A stretch of DNA of 64,000 bases, from contig DJBL01000073.1 in the NCBI GenBank assembly GCA_002435595.1, forward strand, positions 1 to 64,000. The letters are read 5' to 3'. The notes beneath the pieces are model-generated. The model was given only the letters and a program-made list of their open reading frames with translations, was not told the origin of the DNA and did no database searches. Of the stretch, positions 36,388 to 51,929 are shown piece after piece. A program made the position numbers and the translations under genes. How positions within the stretch are numbered: position 1 is the stretch's first letter; each line of letters opens with the position of its first letter. This DNA is from Stenotrophomonas maltophilia. GTDB taxonomy: Bacteria > Pseudomonadota > Gammaproteobacteria > Xanthomonadales > Xanthomonadaceae.

Positions 36388-36594
36388 GCGCAATCTCCTT
36401 GGGGAACCGGGAGTATTCAAGCGCGCACGGCGGGTGACCAGCGAGCATTTTCAGGACCAGGCATTAGCAGGATTGATGCCTTGCCGGGCCGGGGCACCGG
36501 GTATATCCGCCCCGAACGCGAATCTCCGTGAACACCGGCGCGCCACCGCCCGGTTCAATGCGATCATCCATCAACCCTGCTCACGGCTCCCTGC
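36388..36594. promoter_or_regulatory. blaL2-ampR divergent control region
   Basis: 207 bases between the two starts. It contains the ribosome site of blaL2 (AAGGAG, about 36393-36398) and an AT-richer stretch at 36450-36480 where promoters and an AmpR site would be expected. I could not pick a convincing T-N11-A operator or -35/-10 pair by eye. The arrangement itself is the known one for AmpR-controlled induction by muropeptides. Confidence 0.55.
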
Positions 36595-37455
36595 ATGATC
36601 CGCCCCCAGTTGCCGCTCAATGCGCTGCGTGCCTTCGAGGCCGCCGCCCGCCACCAGAACTTCACCCGCGCAGCGCTGGAACTGTGCGTCAGCCAGGCCG
36701 CGCTGAGCCACCAGATCCGCGCGCTGGAGGATCGGCTCGGGGTGTCGCTGTTCAACCGGCTGCCGCGCGGGGTGGCGCTCACCGACGAAGGCGCGCGCCT
36801 GTACCCGGTGCTCAACGAGGCCTTCGATCGGATCGCCGTGAGCCTGGACCGGTTCGTCGGCGGGCACTTCCGCGAGGTGCTGGGCGTGGGCGTGGTGGGC
36901 ACGTTCGCCACCGGTTGGCTGCTGCCACGCCTGGCCGATTTCAACGCGCGCCACCCGGATATCGAGCTGCGCATACAGACCCACAACAACCGCATCGACC
37001 TGGCCGGTGAAGGCCTGGACATGGCGATCCGTTTTGGCGATGGCGACTGGCAGGGGCACGTCTGCACGCCGGTGCTGGACGCACCGTTCGCGCCGCTGTG
37101 CGCGCCGGCGGTGGCGCGCGCACTGCGCCAGCCGCGCGACCTGGCCAACACCATCCTGCTGCGCTCCTACCGCAGCGACGAATGGCCGCGCTGGCTGCAG
37201 GCGGCCGGCGTGCCGGAGCTGGAAGCACGCGGACCGGTGTTTGACTCGTCACTGACCCTGGCCAGCGCGGCGGCGGCCGGCGCCGGCGTGGCACTGCTGC
37301 CGTTGAAGATGTTCGAGCAGGACCTGGCCCACGGGCGGTTGATCCAGCCCTTCGCGCAGACCCTGGCGCTGGGACGATACTGGTTGACGCGCCTGCGCTC
37401 GCGCGCTGAAAGCGATGCGGCGCGGCGGTTCCGGGAATGGCTGGAAGCCCCCTAG
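36595..37455 (+). CDS. ampR: LysR-type regulator AmpR
   Basis: 286 aa. The N-terminal winged helix-turn-helix is LPLNALRAFEAAARHQNFTRAA... to about residue 64, the AmpR-type opening. The effector domain (about 90-286) has VVGTFATGWLLPRLADFNARHPDIELR and the segment AAAAGAGVALLPLKMF. AmpR binds UDP-MurNAc-peptide as repressor and 1,6-anhydro-muropeptides as activator, and controls the divergent beta-lactamase. Length and orientation fit the S. maltophilia ampR-L2 module. Confidence 0.92.
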   Translation: MIRPQLPLNALRAFEAAARHQNFTRAALELCVSQAALSHQIRALEDRLGVSLFNRLPRGVALTDEGARLYPVLNEAFDRIAVSLDRFVGGHFREVLGVGVVGTFATGWLLPRLADFNARHPDIELRIQTHNNRIDLAGEGLDMAIRFGDGDWQGHVCTPVLDAPFAPLCAPAVARALRQPRDLANTILLRSYRSDEWPRWLQAAGVPELEARGPVFDSSLTLASAAAAGAGVALLPLKMFEQDLAHGRLIQPFAQTLALGRYWLTRLRSRAESDAARRFREWLEAP

Positions 37456-37522
37456 ATCCACGCCCCGCGCGGAGGGCGCCATGCCTGGCCCCGGCGCATC
37501 CACGCGCACGTGGATCGACCGG

Positions 37523-37552
37523 GGATGCGGCACGTACCCGCGTGCCGCATCC
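37523..37552. terminator. Bidirectional terminator between ampR and the ABC-F gene
   Basis: Twelve-base perfect inverted repeat GGATGCGGCACG/CGTGCCGCATCC with a 6-base loop, lying between two convergent genes. There is no U run on either side. Confidence 0.6.
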
Positions 37553-37560
37553 GGCCGTGA

Positions 37561-39417
<1,857 letters not shown>

Positions 39418-39763
39418 CTTGGGGGGTCCATATAACGGAATGGAATGTGCTGGTGAGCACCCTTCCTGCGACGTAATTCTAGCGTTAACGAATACTTGAC
39501 GCGCCCCGGGATGCGCGGCAGGCCTCGTACCTCTCTCCCACGACCCTGCCTGCGCCTCTCCGGGACCTTGCTGTCGCGCCCGCCGATTCACGTAAATGGT
39601 TGCTTTTGCAACGTTTTTTGCGGATGTGGCGATTATTTGACAAGCGATGAATATCCCGTTAATTCGTTTATTGCGCACCGCAACACCCGCCTCCGCCGAC
39701 GTCCCTCCCCGCCGTCGCGCTGTCGTTCCGGTGCCGCGCCATCCCTACCGGAGCCCCACCCTG
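39418..39763. promoter_or_regulatory. Divergent upstream region of ABC-F and TonB receptor genes
   Basis: 346 bases without a gene. On the right half an AT-rich patch contains TTGACA at 39637-39642, a good -35 candidate for the TonB receptor; a matching -10 is weak. Nothing else stands out: I see no Fur-like box. Confidence 0.4.
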
Positions 39764-42157
<2,394 letters not shown>

Positions 42158-42171
42158 TCGGTCGTTGACTC

Positions 42172-42199
42172 CCCATGCCCCGGTCCGCCGGGGCATGGG
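42172..42199 (+). terminator. Hairpin downstream of the TonB receptor
   Basis: Twelve-base perfect inverted repeat CCCATGCCCCGG/CCGGGGCATGGG with loop TCCG, 14 bases after the stop codon. No U run follows. Confidence 0.6.
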
Positions 42200-42370
42200 C
42201 GTTCTGGCCCGGCCACCTGCCGATTCCGCGCATTCATGCCGGTCATGCGCGCCTGTCCCGGACAGCACATCGCCTGACCACGGGGACATACCAGCAATGC
42301 GGCACGCGATGTTTGCCCGGATCGGCCGCATCGGTGAAAATCGGGACATCCCCTATTTCTGCGAGCCCCG

Positions 42371-44071
42371 ATGCACCATGACACCGACCTGATCAACATC
42401 GTTGCCGTTGGCCTTGGACTCGCCTTCATCCTGGGCGCGCTGGCCAACAAGCTGCGTTTGTCTCCCCTGGTCGGTTATCTGGTTGCGGGCATCTGCGTAG
42501 GACCCTTCACTCCCGGCTTCGTCGCCGACCAGGCCCTGGCCAACCAGTTGGCCGAAATCGGCGTGATGCTGCTGATGTTCGGGGTGGGACTGCATTTTTC
42601 GCTGAAAGACCTGATGGCGGTGAAGGCCATCGCCATTCCCGGTGCGATCGGCCAGATCCTGGTGGCCACCCTGCTCGGCTGGGGCCTGGCGGCGCTGATG
42701 GGCTGGCCGGTCATCCACGGCGTGGTGTTCGGCTTCGCGCTGGCCACGGCCAGTACCGTGGTACTGCTGCGCGCGATGGAAGAACGTCGCCTGCTGGAAA
42801 CCCAGCGCGGCAAGATCGCGGTGGGCTGGCTGATCGTCGAGGACCTCGCCTGCGTCCTGGCGCTGGTGATGATGCCGGTCCTGGCCGGTGTGTTCGGGCC
42901 GGACTCGGCCAATGAAACCCACACCCTTGGCAGCGTGCTGGCCAGCATCGGCTGGACGTTCGTGCAGCTGGGGCTGTTCGTGGCGGTGATGCTGGTGGTC
43001 GGCCGCCGGGTGATTCCGTGGATCCTGGAGCGCATTGCCGGCACCGGTTCGCGCGAGCTGTTCACCCTGGCGGTGCTGGCCATCGCACTGGGCGTGGCAT
43101 TCGGCTCGGCGATGCTGTTCGGGGTGTCCTTCGCGCTGGGTGCGTTCTTCGCCGGCATGCTGCTCAACGAATCGGAGCTGAGCCACAAGGCGGCCAACGA
43201 CTCGCTGCCGCTGCGCGATGCGTTCGCGGTGCTGTTCTTCGTCTCGGTGGGCATGCTGTTCAACCCGGCCATCCTGATCGAGCATCCCTGGCAGGTGCTG
43301 GCCACCGCCGCGATCATCATGTTCGGCAAGTCGGCCGCCGCGTTCCTGATCGTGCGTGCGTTCGGCCACCCGACCGGTACCGCGCTGACCATCTCGGCCA
43401 GCCTGGCGCAGATCGGCGAATTCGCCTTCATCATCGCCGGGCTCGGCGTGACCCTGAAGATCCTGCCGCCGACCGGCCAGGCGCTGGTACTGGCCGGCGC
43501 GCTGATCTCGATCATGCTCAACCCGGTGGTCTTCGGCCTGCTCGACCGCTGGCTGCTCAAGCACCAGGAGACCACCCCGACCGCGGTGGAAACCGACCTG
43601 CCGCCTGGCCCGTCGCTGGACCTGCACGACCATGCCATCGTGATCGGCTACGGCCGCGTCGGCAGCGCGCTGGCGCAGGTGCTGCGCGACCGCGGCGTGC
43701 CGGTGCTGGTGATCGACGACAACAAGGAACACGTGGCTGAAGCGCACGCGGCCGGCCTGCCCGGCATCCGTGGCAGCGCCGCCTCGGACAAGGTGCTGGC
43801 CGAAGCCCACCCCGAGCGCGCCAAGATCGCGGTCCTGGCGATCCCGCAGCCACTGGAAGCCGGCGAAACCCTGGCCAAGCTGCGCGCGCTCAACCCGGGT
43901 CTGACCCTGCTGGCGCGCGCGCACAGCGACGCAGAAGTGAAGCATCTGCTCGAGCACGGCGCCGACGGCACGGTGATGGCCGAGCGCGAACTGGCCTATT
44001 CGCTGGCCGAGATGGTCATGGCCACCCCGCCCTATCGCACCATGGGCAAGCACAGCATCCCGGTGGTGTAA
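42371..44071 (+). CDS. CPA2 cation/proton antiporter, YbaL-like (KefB/C family)
   Basis: 566 aa. About 12 membrane helices fill residues 8-385, with the conserved LMFGVGLHFSLKDL and the antiporter segment FGFALATASTVVLLR. Residues about 418-545 form a Rossmann RCK/TrkA-N domain with VIGYGRVGSALAQVL (about 423-437) for nucleotide binding. Length and the missing second RCK_C domain fit YbaL. It probably exchanges K+ or Na+ for protons under nucleotide control. The REP array starts 58 bases after its stop. Confidence 0.87.
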   Translation: MHHDTDLINIVAVGLGLAFILGALANKLRLSPLVGYLVAGICVGPFTPGFVADQALANQLAEIGVMLLMFGVGLHFSLKDLMAVKAIAIPGAIGQILVATLLGWGLAALMGWPVIHGVVFGFALATASTVVLLRAMEERRLLETQRGKIAVGWLIVEDLACVLALVMMPVLAGVFGPDSANETHTLGSVLASIGWTFVQLGLFVAVMLVVGRRVIPWILERIAGTGSRELFTLAVLAIALGVAFGSAMLFGVSFALGAFFAGMLLNESELSHKAANDSLPLRDAFAVLFFVSVGMLFNPAILIEHPWQVLATAAIIMFGKSAAAFLIVRAFGHPTGTALTISASLAQIGEFAFIIAGLGVTLKILPPTGQALVLAGALISIMLNPVVFGLLDRWLLKHQETTPTAVETDLPPGPSLDLHDHAIVIGYGRVGSALAQVLRDRGVPVLVIDDNKEHVAEAHAAGLPGIRGSAASDKVLAEAHPERAKIAVLAIPQPLEAGETLAKLRALNPGLTLLARAHSDAEVKHLLEHGADGTVMAERELAYSLAEMVMATPPYRTMGKHSIPVV

Positions 44072-44128
44072 CGCGCTGGCGCGCTGACGCGTTGCGGTGT
44101 GCGCGAAGTCAGGGTGGGTCGGGTGTTC

Positions 44129-44942
44129 ATCCACGCATGGCGTGGATCTACGCCTCATCCGTGCTTGGCGTGGTCCGGCCAGCTGGATTCCCATCCACGC
44201 GTGGCGGGGATGCACGCCGGTGGTGTAACGCGGTGGTGCGGCGTGCGCGTGGTCGGGGTGGGTCGGGTGTTCATCCACGCATGGCGTGGATCTACGCCTC
44301 ATCCGTGCTTGGCGTGGTCCGGCCAGATGGATTCCCATCCACGCGTGGCGGGGATGCACCGGCCGCATCCGTCCGTGGCGTGGACCGGCCAGCGGGAACC
44401 CCATCCACGCGTGGCGAGGATCGACCGGATTCAACCTGGTGGTGTCACGCGCTGGTGCGGTGCGGTGTGCACGTGGTCGGGGTGGGTCGGGTGTTCATCC
44501 ACGCATGGCGTGGATCTACGCCTCATCCCTGCTTGGCGTAGTCCGGCCAGATGGATTCCCATCCACGCGTGGCGTGGATCGACCGGATTCAACCTGGTGG
44601 TGCCACGCGCTGGTGCGGTGCGGCGTGCGCGTGGTCAGGGTGGGTCGGGTGTTCATCCACGCATGGCGTGGATCTACGCCTTATCCGTGCTTGGCGTGGA
44701 CCGGCCAGCTGGATTCCCATCCACGCGTGGCGTGGATGCACCGGCGTCATCCGTGCTTGGCGTGGTCCGGCCAGATGGATTCCCATCCACGCGTGGCGGG
44801 GATGCACCGGCCTCATCCGTGCTGGCGTGGACCGGCTACCGGGATCCCCATCCACGCGTGGATGCGCCGGCTACGGCTGTCCGTGGCGTGGGCGGTCATC
44901 TGCCACCCGCTACATGGACGTAGATCCACGCCATGCGTGGAT
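44129..44942. repeat. Array of 12 GTAG/REP-like palindromes
   Basis: Twelve palindromes lie at 44129, 44193, 44273, 44337, 44403, 44497, 44561, 44655, 44719, 44785, 44850 and 44924. The strong type is ATCCACGCATGGCGTGGAT followed by CTAC, that is GTAG on the other strand (44129, 44273, 44497, 44655). The weaker type, ATCCACGCGTGGCGGGGAT and variants, lies 64-66 bases later. The last element is in opposite orientation with GTAG in front. Whole units of about 144-224 bases are repeated, including the linkers GTGCTTGGCGTGGTCCGGCC and GGTGGGTCGGGTGTTC. Open frames across it merely translate the repeat. It is not a CRISPR: no constant spacer length. Confidence 0.85.
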
Positions 44943-45200
44943 GCCGTTCGTTCCGGCGCCGGGCGGTCGGTGCCGTGGCGCTGGCGTCGCGGGGCGATGC
45001 GGCTCATGACGGGCACGGTGTCGGGCTGATGTCGGGCATGCGGCGGTGGCCGGTCCGGCGCGTGGCCCATCCTGCGCCGGTGGCGGACCGTCGACCGGCA
45101 GGTAATGCCGCTCCACGCAGAAGGCTCCGCCCTACCGTGCGCGATCGCACATAAAAACCCCACGACGACCGGCCCGCACCGGCCGCCGTGGGTCCCACCT
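44943..45200. other. Gap between the REP array and metY
   Basis: About 258 GC-rich bases with no supported gene. Near 45146-45185 the sequence AAAAACCCC...GGCCCGCACCGGCCGCCGTGGG may form the terminator region of the leftward metY, with the A run corresponding to U in the transcript. Confidence 0.45.
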
Positions 45201-46514
45201 CTACGCCTTGGCCAACGCCTGCTGCAGGTCCGCCAGCAGATCGTCGATGTGTTCGATGCCAATCGACAGCCGCACGGTGTCCTCGCTGACCCCGGCCTTC
45301 TCCAGTTCGGCGGCGTCCAACTGCCGATGGGTGGTGGATGCCGGATGGGTGGCCAGCGACTTGGCATCGCCCAGATTCACCAGCCGGGTGAACAGCTGCA
45401 GTGCGTCCAGGAAGCGCGCGCCGGCGGCACGGCCGCCGGGCAGGCCGAAGGTGAGTACGCCCGAGCCGTGGCCGCGCAGGTACTTCTGCACCAGCGCATG
45501 CTCGGGGTGGTCCGGCAGCGCGGCATAGTTCACCCAGTCCACCTTGGCATGCCCGCGCAGGAACGTGGCCACGGCCAGTGCGTTGGCATTGATCCGGTCC
45601 AGGCGCAGCGCCAGGGTCTCGATGCCCTGCAGGATCAGGAAAGAATTGAACGGCGAGATCGCCGCACCGGTGTTGCGCAGTGGCACCACGCGCGCGCGGC
45701 CGATGTAGGCCGCCGCGCCGAGTGCCTCGGTATAGACCACGCCGTGGTAGCTCACATCCGGCTCGTTCAAGCGGCGGAAGCGCTGCTTGTGTTCGGCCCA
45801 CGGGAACCGCCCGGAATCCACGATCGCCCCACCCAGGCTGGTGCCGTGGCCGCCCAGGTACTTGGTCAGCGAGTGCACCACGATGTCGGCGCCGAAGTCG
45901 AAGGAGCGCTGCAGGTACGGCGTGGCCACGGTGTTGTCCACGATCAACGGCACGCCGTGCGCGTGCGCGATGTCCGCCACCGCCTGGATATCGGTGATGT
46001 TGCCGCGCGGGTTGCCGATCGACTCCACGAACACCGCCTTGGTGCGCTCGTCGATCAGCGCGGCGAACGCCTCGGGATCGTTGTAGTCGGCAAACCGGGT
46101 GTGGATGCCGAACTGCGGCAAGGTGTGCGCGAACAGGTTGTAGGTGCCGCCATACAGCGCGCTGGAGGACACGATGTTGTCGCCGGCCTCGGCGATGGTC
46201 TGGATCGCGTAGGTGATCGCCGCCTGGCCCGAGGCCAGCGCCAGTGCGCCAATGCCCCCTTCCAGCGCGGCGATGCGCTGCTCGAGCACATCGGTGGTGG
46301 GGTTCATGATGCGGGTGTAGATGTTGCCCGGCACCTTCAGGTCGAACAGGTCCGCACCATGCTGGGTATCGTCGAAGGCATAGGCCACGGTCTGGTAGAT
46401 CGGCACCGCCACCGCGCGGGTGGTCGGGTCGGGTCGGTAGCCGCCGTGCACGGCGATGGTTTCCGCCTTCCATTGCGGTGCTGCGGCTTGTTCGGTACTC
46501 CCGTGCTCTGCCAT
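45201..46514 (-). CDS. metY: O-acetylhomoserine aminocarboxypropyltransferase (MetY)
   Basis: 437 aa from ATG 46514, preceded by GGAGGAGG; a GTG directly before it is the alternative start. PLP-dependent Cys/Met metabolism fold: substrate/PLP segment YTRIMNPTTDVLEQRIAALEGG, ALASGQAAI, DNTVATPYLQR and the Schiff-base Lys218 in SLTKYLGGHG. The long C-terminal region with SPFNSFLILQGIETLALR is typical of MetY rather than MetB. It makes homocysteine from O-acetylhomoserine and sulfide. It appears monocistronic. Confidence 0.9.
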   Translation of the reverse strand: MAEHGSTEQAAAPQWKAETIAVHGGYRPDPTTRAVAVPIYQTVAYAFDDTQHGADLFDLKVPGNIYTRIMNPTTDVLEQRIAALEGGIGALALASGQAAITYAIQTIAEAGDNIVSSSALYGGTYNLFAHTLPQFGIHTRFADYNDPEAFAALIDERTKAVFVESIGNPRGNITDIQAVADIAHAHGVPLIVDNTVATPYLQRSFDFGADIVVHSLTKYLGGHGTSLGGAIVDSGRFPWAEHKQRFRRLNEPDVSYHGVVYTEALGAAAYIGRARVVPLRNTGAAISPFNSFLILQGIETLALRLDRINANALAVATFLRGHAKVDWVNYAALPDHPEHALVQKYLRGHGSGVLTFGLPGGRAAGARFLDALQLFTRLVNLGDAKSLATHPASTTHRQLDAAELEKAGVSEDTVRLSIGIEHIDDLLADLQQALAKA

Positions 46515-46641
46515 CACGCCTCCTCCGGTCGAATGCGGACGATACCGCAGCGCCGCCCCGCCGCACGGTTCGGCTCATGCCGATTGCGCATGGGCTTAGA
46601 CGTGGCCGTGATCTATGCCGGGTGCGGCATGCCGGGGCCGG

Positions 46642-47214
46642 TCAGGGACAGGGATGCTGATCGCCCTTCTCGTTGCAGGCCTTCACCTGGCCGAGGTAAC
46701 GCACCCAGGTGGTCACCTGCTCGCGCTCCGGGACGAAACGGAACGCCTTCTGCACCACGTAGAGACTGCCCTGGCCCTGGATGCCCTTGACCCAGGTGTA
46801 CTCCGGCTTGCCGGTCTGCGGATTGCGGGGACAGATCATCTGCGCCACCGCGATCGGGTAGCCGTTCTCCACATCTTCGTGGATCAAGGTCACATGGGCA
46901 TCCGGGCAGGCCTGCATCCAGCCCTTGCCCATGATGTCCAGGAATTCGCGCGGCGGCACGTGTGCCGAGTCGCGGAACTGCTGCACGGTGAGCAACTCCG
47001 TCCAGCTCCGCACGTCCTGCCCGTTCGGTACGAACTCGAGGATCCGGTTGCCGGAGTCGGGTTGGGTTGCCTCATAGCCCTGTACATAGTCCGCGGCGGT
47101 GGGGCGGAGCAGCACTTCGGTAGCGGCCACATCGGCGGCAGGCTGTGCGTGGGCCGGTGCCAGCGTCGACACGAGGATGGCAAGGCAGAGGATGGGGGCC
47201 AGGGGGCGAAGCAT
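46642..47214 (-). CDS. Hypothetical secreted protein
   Basis: 190 aa with a signal peptide ending AHAQ (about residue 23). The mature protein has a repeated Trp/aromatic pattern and four Cys (WMQACPD, MICPRN, KACNEKGDQHPCP). Segments such as LEFVPNGQDVRSWTELLTVQ and FRFVPEREQVTTWVRYLG suggest a small beta-alpha-beta domain. I do not recognise a family name. It is separate from metY by 127 bases in the same direction. Confidence 0.65.
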   Translation of the reverse strand: MLRPLAPILCLAILVSTLAPAHAQPAADVAATEVLLRPTAADYVQGYEATQPDSGNRILEFVPNGQDVRSWTELLTVQQFRDSAHVPPREFLDIMGKGWMQACPDAHVTLIHEDVENGYPIAVAQMICPRNPQTGKPEYTWVKGIQGQGSLYVVQKAFRFVPEREQVTTWVRYLGQVKACNEKGDQHPCP

Positions 47215-47618
47215 GGGCAGTCCTTGTCAGATGAAGAGGGTCCGTGGTGGTGCCCCGGGCCACGGAGCCAGTGTCCCCGTGGCGGGCGACGGCAAGCGTA
47301 ACGCGGCGGCGGCGAAGGTCGGGGAAACACCCCGCTGGAAAGTGCAATTTCAGAAAACCCCTACCCTGCTGCCGGGTTGAAATCGCTCACACTCTTCCCG
47401 GCACGCCTGGCATCGCGCAGGGCGCGCACCGCGAACGGCGTCGGTGGACATTCCATCGCGGAAGGTCGACACCGCGACAGACCGCGCGACCGTCCATCAC
47501 GACCGGATCGAACAACGGGGCAACCGTGGTTATGCGCGGGCGCGGATTCTGCACCGCAGGCCCGTGCCGCGACGTACGCCCCCGCCCGTAGGCAGGGGCG
47601 TACGCCTGTGCGCCGTGT
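47215..47618. other. 404-bp gap between clpB and a secreted-protein gene
   Basis: No supported gene. It holds the hairpin at 47573-47604 near the clpB end. The part next to 47214 should contain the promoter of the leftward secreted-protein gene, but I see no clear -35/-10 pair. Confidence 0.5.
47573..47604. terminator. Hairpin downstream of clpB
   Basis: Ten-base perfect inverted repeat CGTACGCCCC/GGGGCGTACG with a 12-base loop, 15 bases after the clpB stop on the leftward strand. No U run follows. It could also be a degenerate REP. Confidence 0.45.
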
Positions 47619-50204
<2,586 letters not shown>

Positions 50205-50254
50205 GGGGAATTCCTCTTTCATGTCATGGCCAGCGTGGCTGGCAGATGTAACGG

Positions 50255-50282
50255 ATATGCGGTTGTCGCGCAGTGATTCAAG
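50255..50282 (-). promoter_or_regulatory. Candidate sigma-32 (heat-shock) promoter of clpB
   Basis: On the leftward strand, CTTGAAT (50282-50276) is followed after 14 bases by CGCATAT (50261-50255). The heat-shock consensus is CTTGAAA with CCCATnT at 11-16 bases, so six of seven bases match in each block. The -10 ends 50 bases before the clpB start, a reasonable leader. clpB is a classical sigma-32 target. Confidence 0.7.
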
Positions 50283-50324
50283 ACAAACCGGCACTGGCAA
50301 TACAGCGACGGTATTGCCATACTT

Positions 50325-50343
50325 GCGAATCGTTCTCATTCCC
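50325..50343 (+). promoter_or_regulatory. Candidate Fur box upstream of the FecI-like gene
   Basis: GCGAATCGTTCTCATTCCC resembles the reverse complement of Fur boxes of the form aatgAGAAcgATTc seen in proteobacteria. It lies 44 bases before the ATG of the ECF sigma factor, in the short divergent gap with clpB. This would make the sigma/FecR/receptor cassette iron-repressed. Confidence 0.55.
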
Positions 50344-50387
50344 ATCGGCTCGGACGCGGTGTGTCGTCCGCACTCCCAAGGCATCCC

Positions 50388-50882
50388 ATGCAGGCACAAC
50401 GCGAGCACCTGGGCGCCCTCTATCGGGACCACCGCAGTTGGCTACACGGCTGGCTGAGCGGGCGCGTGGGTTGCCGCGAGACCGCCGCCGATCTCACCCA
50501 GGACACCTTCGCGCGCCTGCTGCAGGACCGCGACCTGGCCGCGCTGCGCGAGCCGCGTGCGTTCCTGACCACGGTGGCGCGCGGCCTGGCCGCCAACTGG
50601 TTCCGGCGCCAGTCGCTGGAGCGCGCCTACCTGGACCAGCTGGCCACCCTGCCCGAGGCCGTGGTGCCGTCGCTGGAAGACCAGGCCGTGGTGCGTGAAG
50701 CGCTGCAGCAGATCGATGCGATGCTCGACGGCCTGCCTGCCGCTGCCCGCCAGGTGTTCCTGCTGGCCCAGTTCGAAGGCCTGCGCTACGAGGCCATCGC
50801 GCAGCGGCTGCAGCTGTCGCTGAGCACGGTGAAGCGGCATATGAAGCGGGCGCTGCTCGGCTGCCTTGCCCATGCCGGCTGA
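50388..50882 (+). CDS. ECF sigma factor, FecI-like
   Basis: 164 aa from ATG 50388 ([15 protein letters not shown]); a GTG nine codons upstream is the alternative. Region 2 covers about 1-75 with [13 protein letters not shown] and [17 protein letters not shown]. Region 4 (about 105-160) has [40 protein letters not shown]. FecI-type sigmas transcribe iron-transporter genes on a signal from a FecR anti-sigma factor. It overlaps fecR by 11 bases and a Fur-like site lies upstream. Confidence 0.88.
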   Translation: MQAQREHLGALYRDHRSWLHGWLSGRVGCRETAADLTQDTFARLLQDRDLAALREPRAFLTTVARGLAANWFRRQSLERAYLDQLATLPEAVVPSLEDQAVVREALQQIDAMLDGLPAAARQVFLLAQFEGLRYEAIAQRLQLSLSTVKRHMKRALLGCLAHAG

Positions 50883-51843
50883 CCCGCCTGCCAGCGGCCC
50901 GCCGCTCCCGGACGAGGTGCTCGAACAGGCGGCCGACTGGCTGCTGCGCCTGCATGAGGACGATGGCCCGGTGACCCGCGCGGCCTGTGCCGCCTGGTGT
51001 GCGCAGCATCCCGACCATGCCCGCGCGTGGCAGCGGGCCGAGCGGCTGCGGGGGCTGGTCGCGCAGGTGCCGGGCGCCTGGGCGCTGCCGGTACTGAACC
51101 GCCCGCAGGATCGGCGGCGGCGTGCGGCGATCAAGCGGATCGGGCTGTGGCTGGCCCTGCTGCCAACCGGCTGGGTCGGCTGGCAGCGGATGGGCGCCGG
51201 TACCCCAGGGCACAGCGAGCAGACCGCGGTCGGCCAGCGTCGCCGCCTGCTGCTGCCGGACGGGAGCCGCCTGCACCTGGATACCGATACCCGGGTCGGC
51301 GTGGACTTCGATTCGTTGCACCGCCAGCTTTGGCTGGAGCGCGGGCAGCTGTACGTGGACACCGCAGCCGACCCACGCACCCCCGCGCGCCCGTTCGAGG
51401 TGATGACCGTACACGGACGGGTGCGCGCGCTCGGTACGCAGTTCAACGTGCGCCTGCTCGAGCACCAGACCCGGCTCGCGTTGTTCGATGGCGCGCTTGA
51501 AATCCACGCCGGTGGCGCGCCGCCGTGGCGGCTGGCGGTGCGGCAGCAGGCGGGGTTTGACAGCGCTGGCCGGCACCTCATCGCGCCGCTGGATGACACC
51601 GTGGCTGCCTGGACCGGCGGCATGCTCGCCGCCGATGCGCGGCCGCTGGGCGAGGTGATCGCCGAACTGTCCCGGCATCGCCGCGGCGTGCTGCGCTGCG
51701 ACCCGGCCATTGCCGCGATGCCGGTCTCCGGAGCCTACCCGTTGGACGACACCGACCAGAGCCTGGCACTGCTGGAGGCGACCTACGCACTGCACGTGCA
51801 TCGCAGCGCCGGCGGCTGGTGGGTGCTGGTGGGGCCACGCTGA
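50872..51843 (+). CDS. FecR-family transmembrane sigma regulator
   Basis: 323 aa from ATG 50872, overlapping the sigma gene by 11 bases. The cytoplasmic N-domain (about 10-70) has the DUF4880-type ADWLLRLHEDDGPVTRAACAAWCAQHPDHARAW. A membrane helix lies near 85-105 (IKRIGLWLALLPTGWVGW). The periplasmic FecR domain (about 120-215) includes LLLPDGSRLHLDTDTRVGVDF and GRVRALGTQFNVRLL, followed by an STN-like C-terminal segment. It would pass the receptor's occupied state to the sigma factor. Confidence 0.88.
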   Translation: MPADPPASGPPLPDEVLEQAADWLLRLHEDDGPVTRAACAAWCAQHPDHARAWQRAERLRGLVAQVPGAWALPVLNRPQDRRRRAAIKRIGLWLALLPTGWVGWQRMGAGTPGHSEQTAVGQRRRLLLPDGSRLHLDTDTRVGVDFDSLHRQLWLERGQLYVDTAADPRTPARPFEVMTVHGRVRALGTQFNVRLLEHQTRLALFDGALEIHAGGAPPWRLAVRQQAGFDSAGRHLIAPLDDTVAAWTGGMLAADARPLGEVIAELSRHRRGVLRCDPAIAAMPVSGAYPLDDTDQSLALLEATYALHVHRSAGGWWVLVGPR

Positions 51844-51929
51844 GCACGTGCCCTGCGCCGGTTGCGCGCGGTGACACTTTTTTCGATCTCGCGTGGCAAG
51901 CAGAAGAACCCCTCCTACTTCAGCCCTCC

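Noticed and set aside
44129..44942. CRISPR array
   Set aside because: Repeat units are palindromes with variable spacing and shared linkers rather than unique spacers, and no cas genes are present.
44099..45029. Long open frames encoding repeated Arg/His/Pro-rich peptides
   Set aside because: Several frames are open at once because the DNA is a palindromic repeat array; there is no ribosome site and the peptides simply mirror the repeats.
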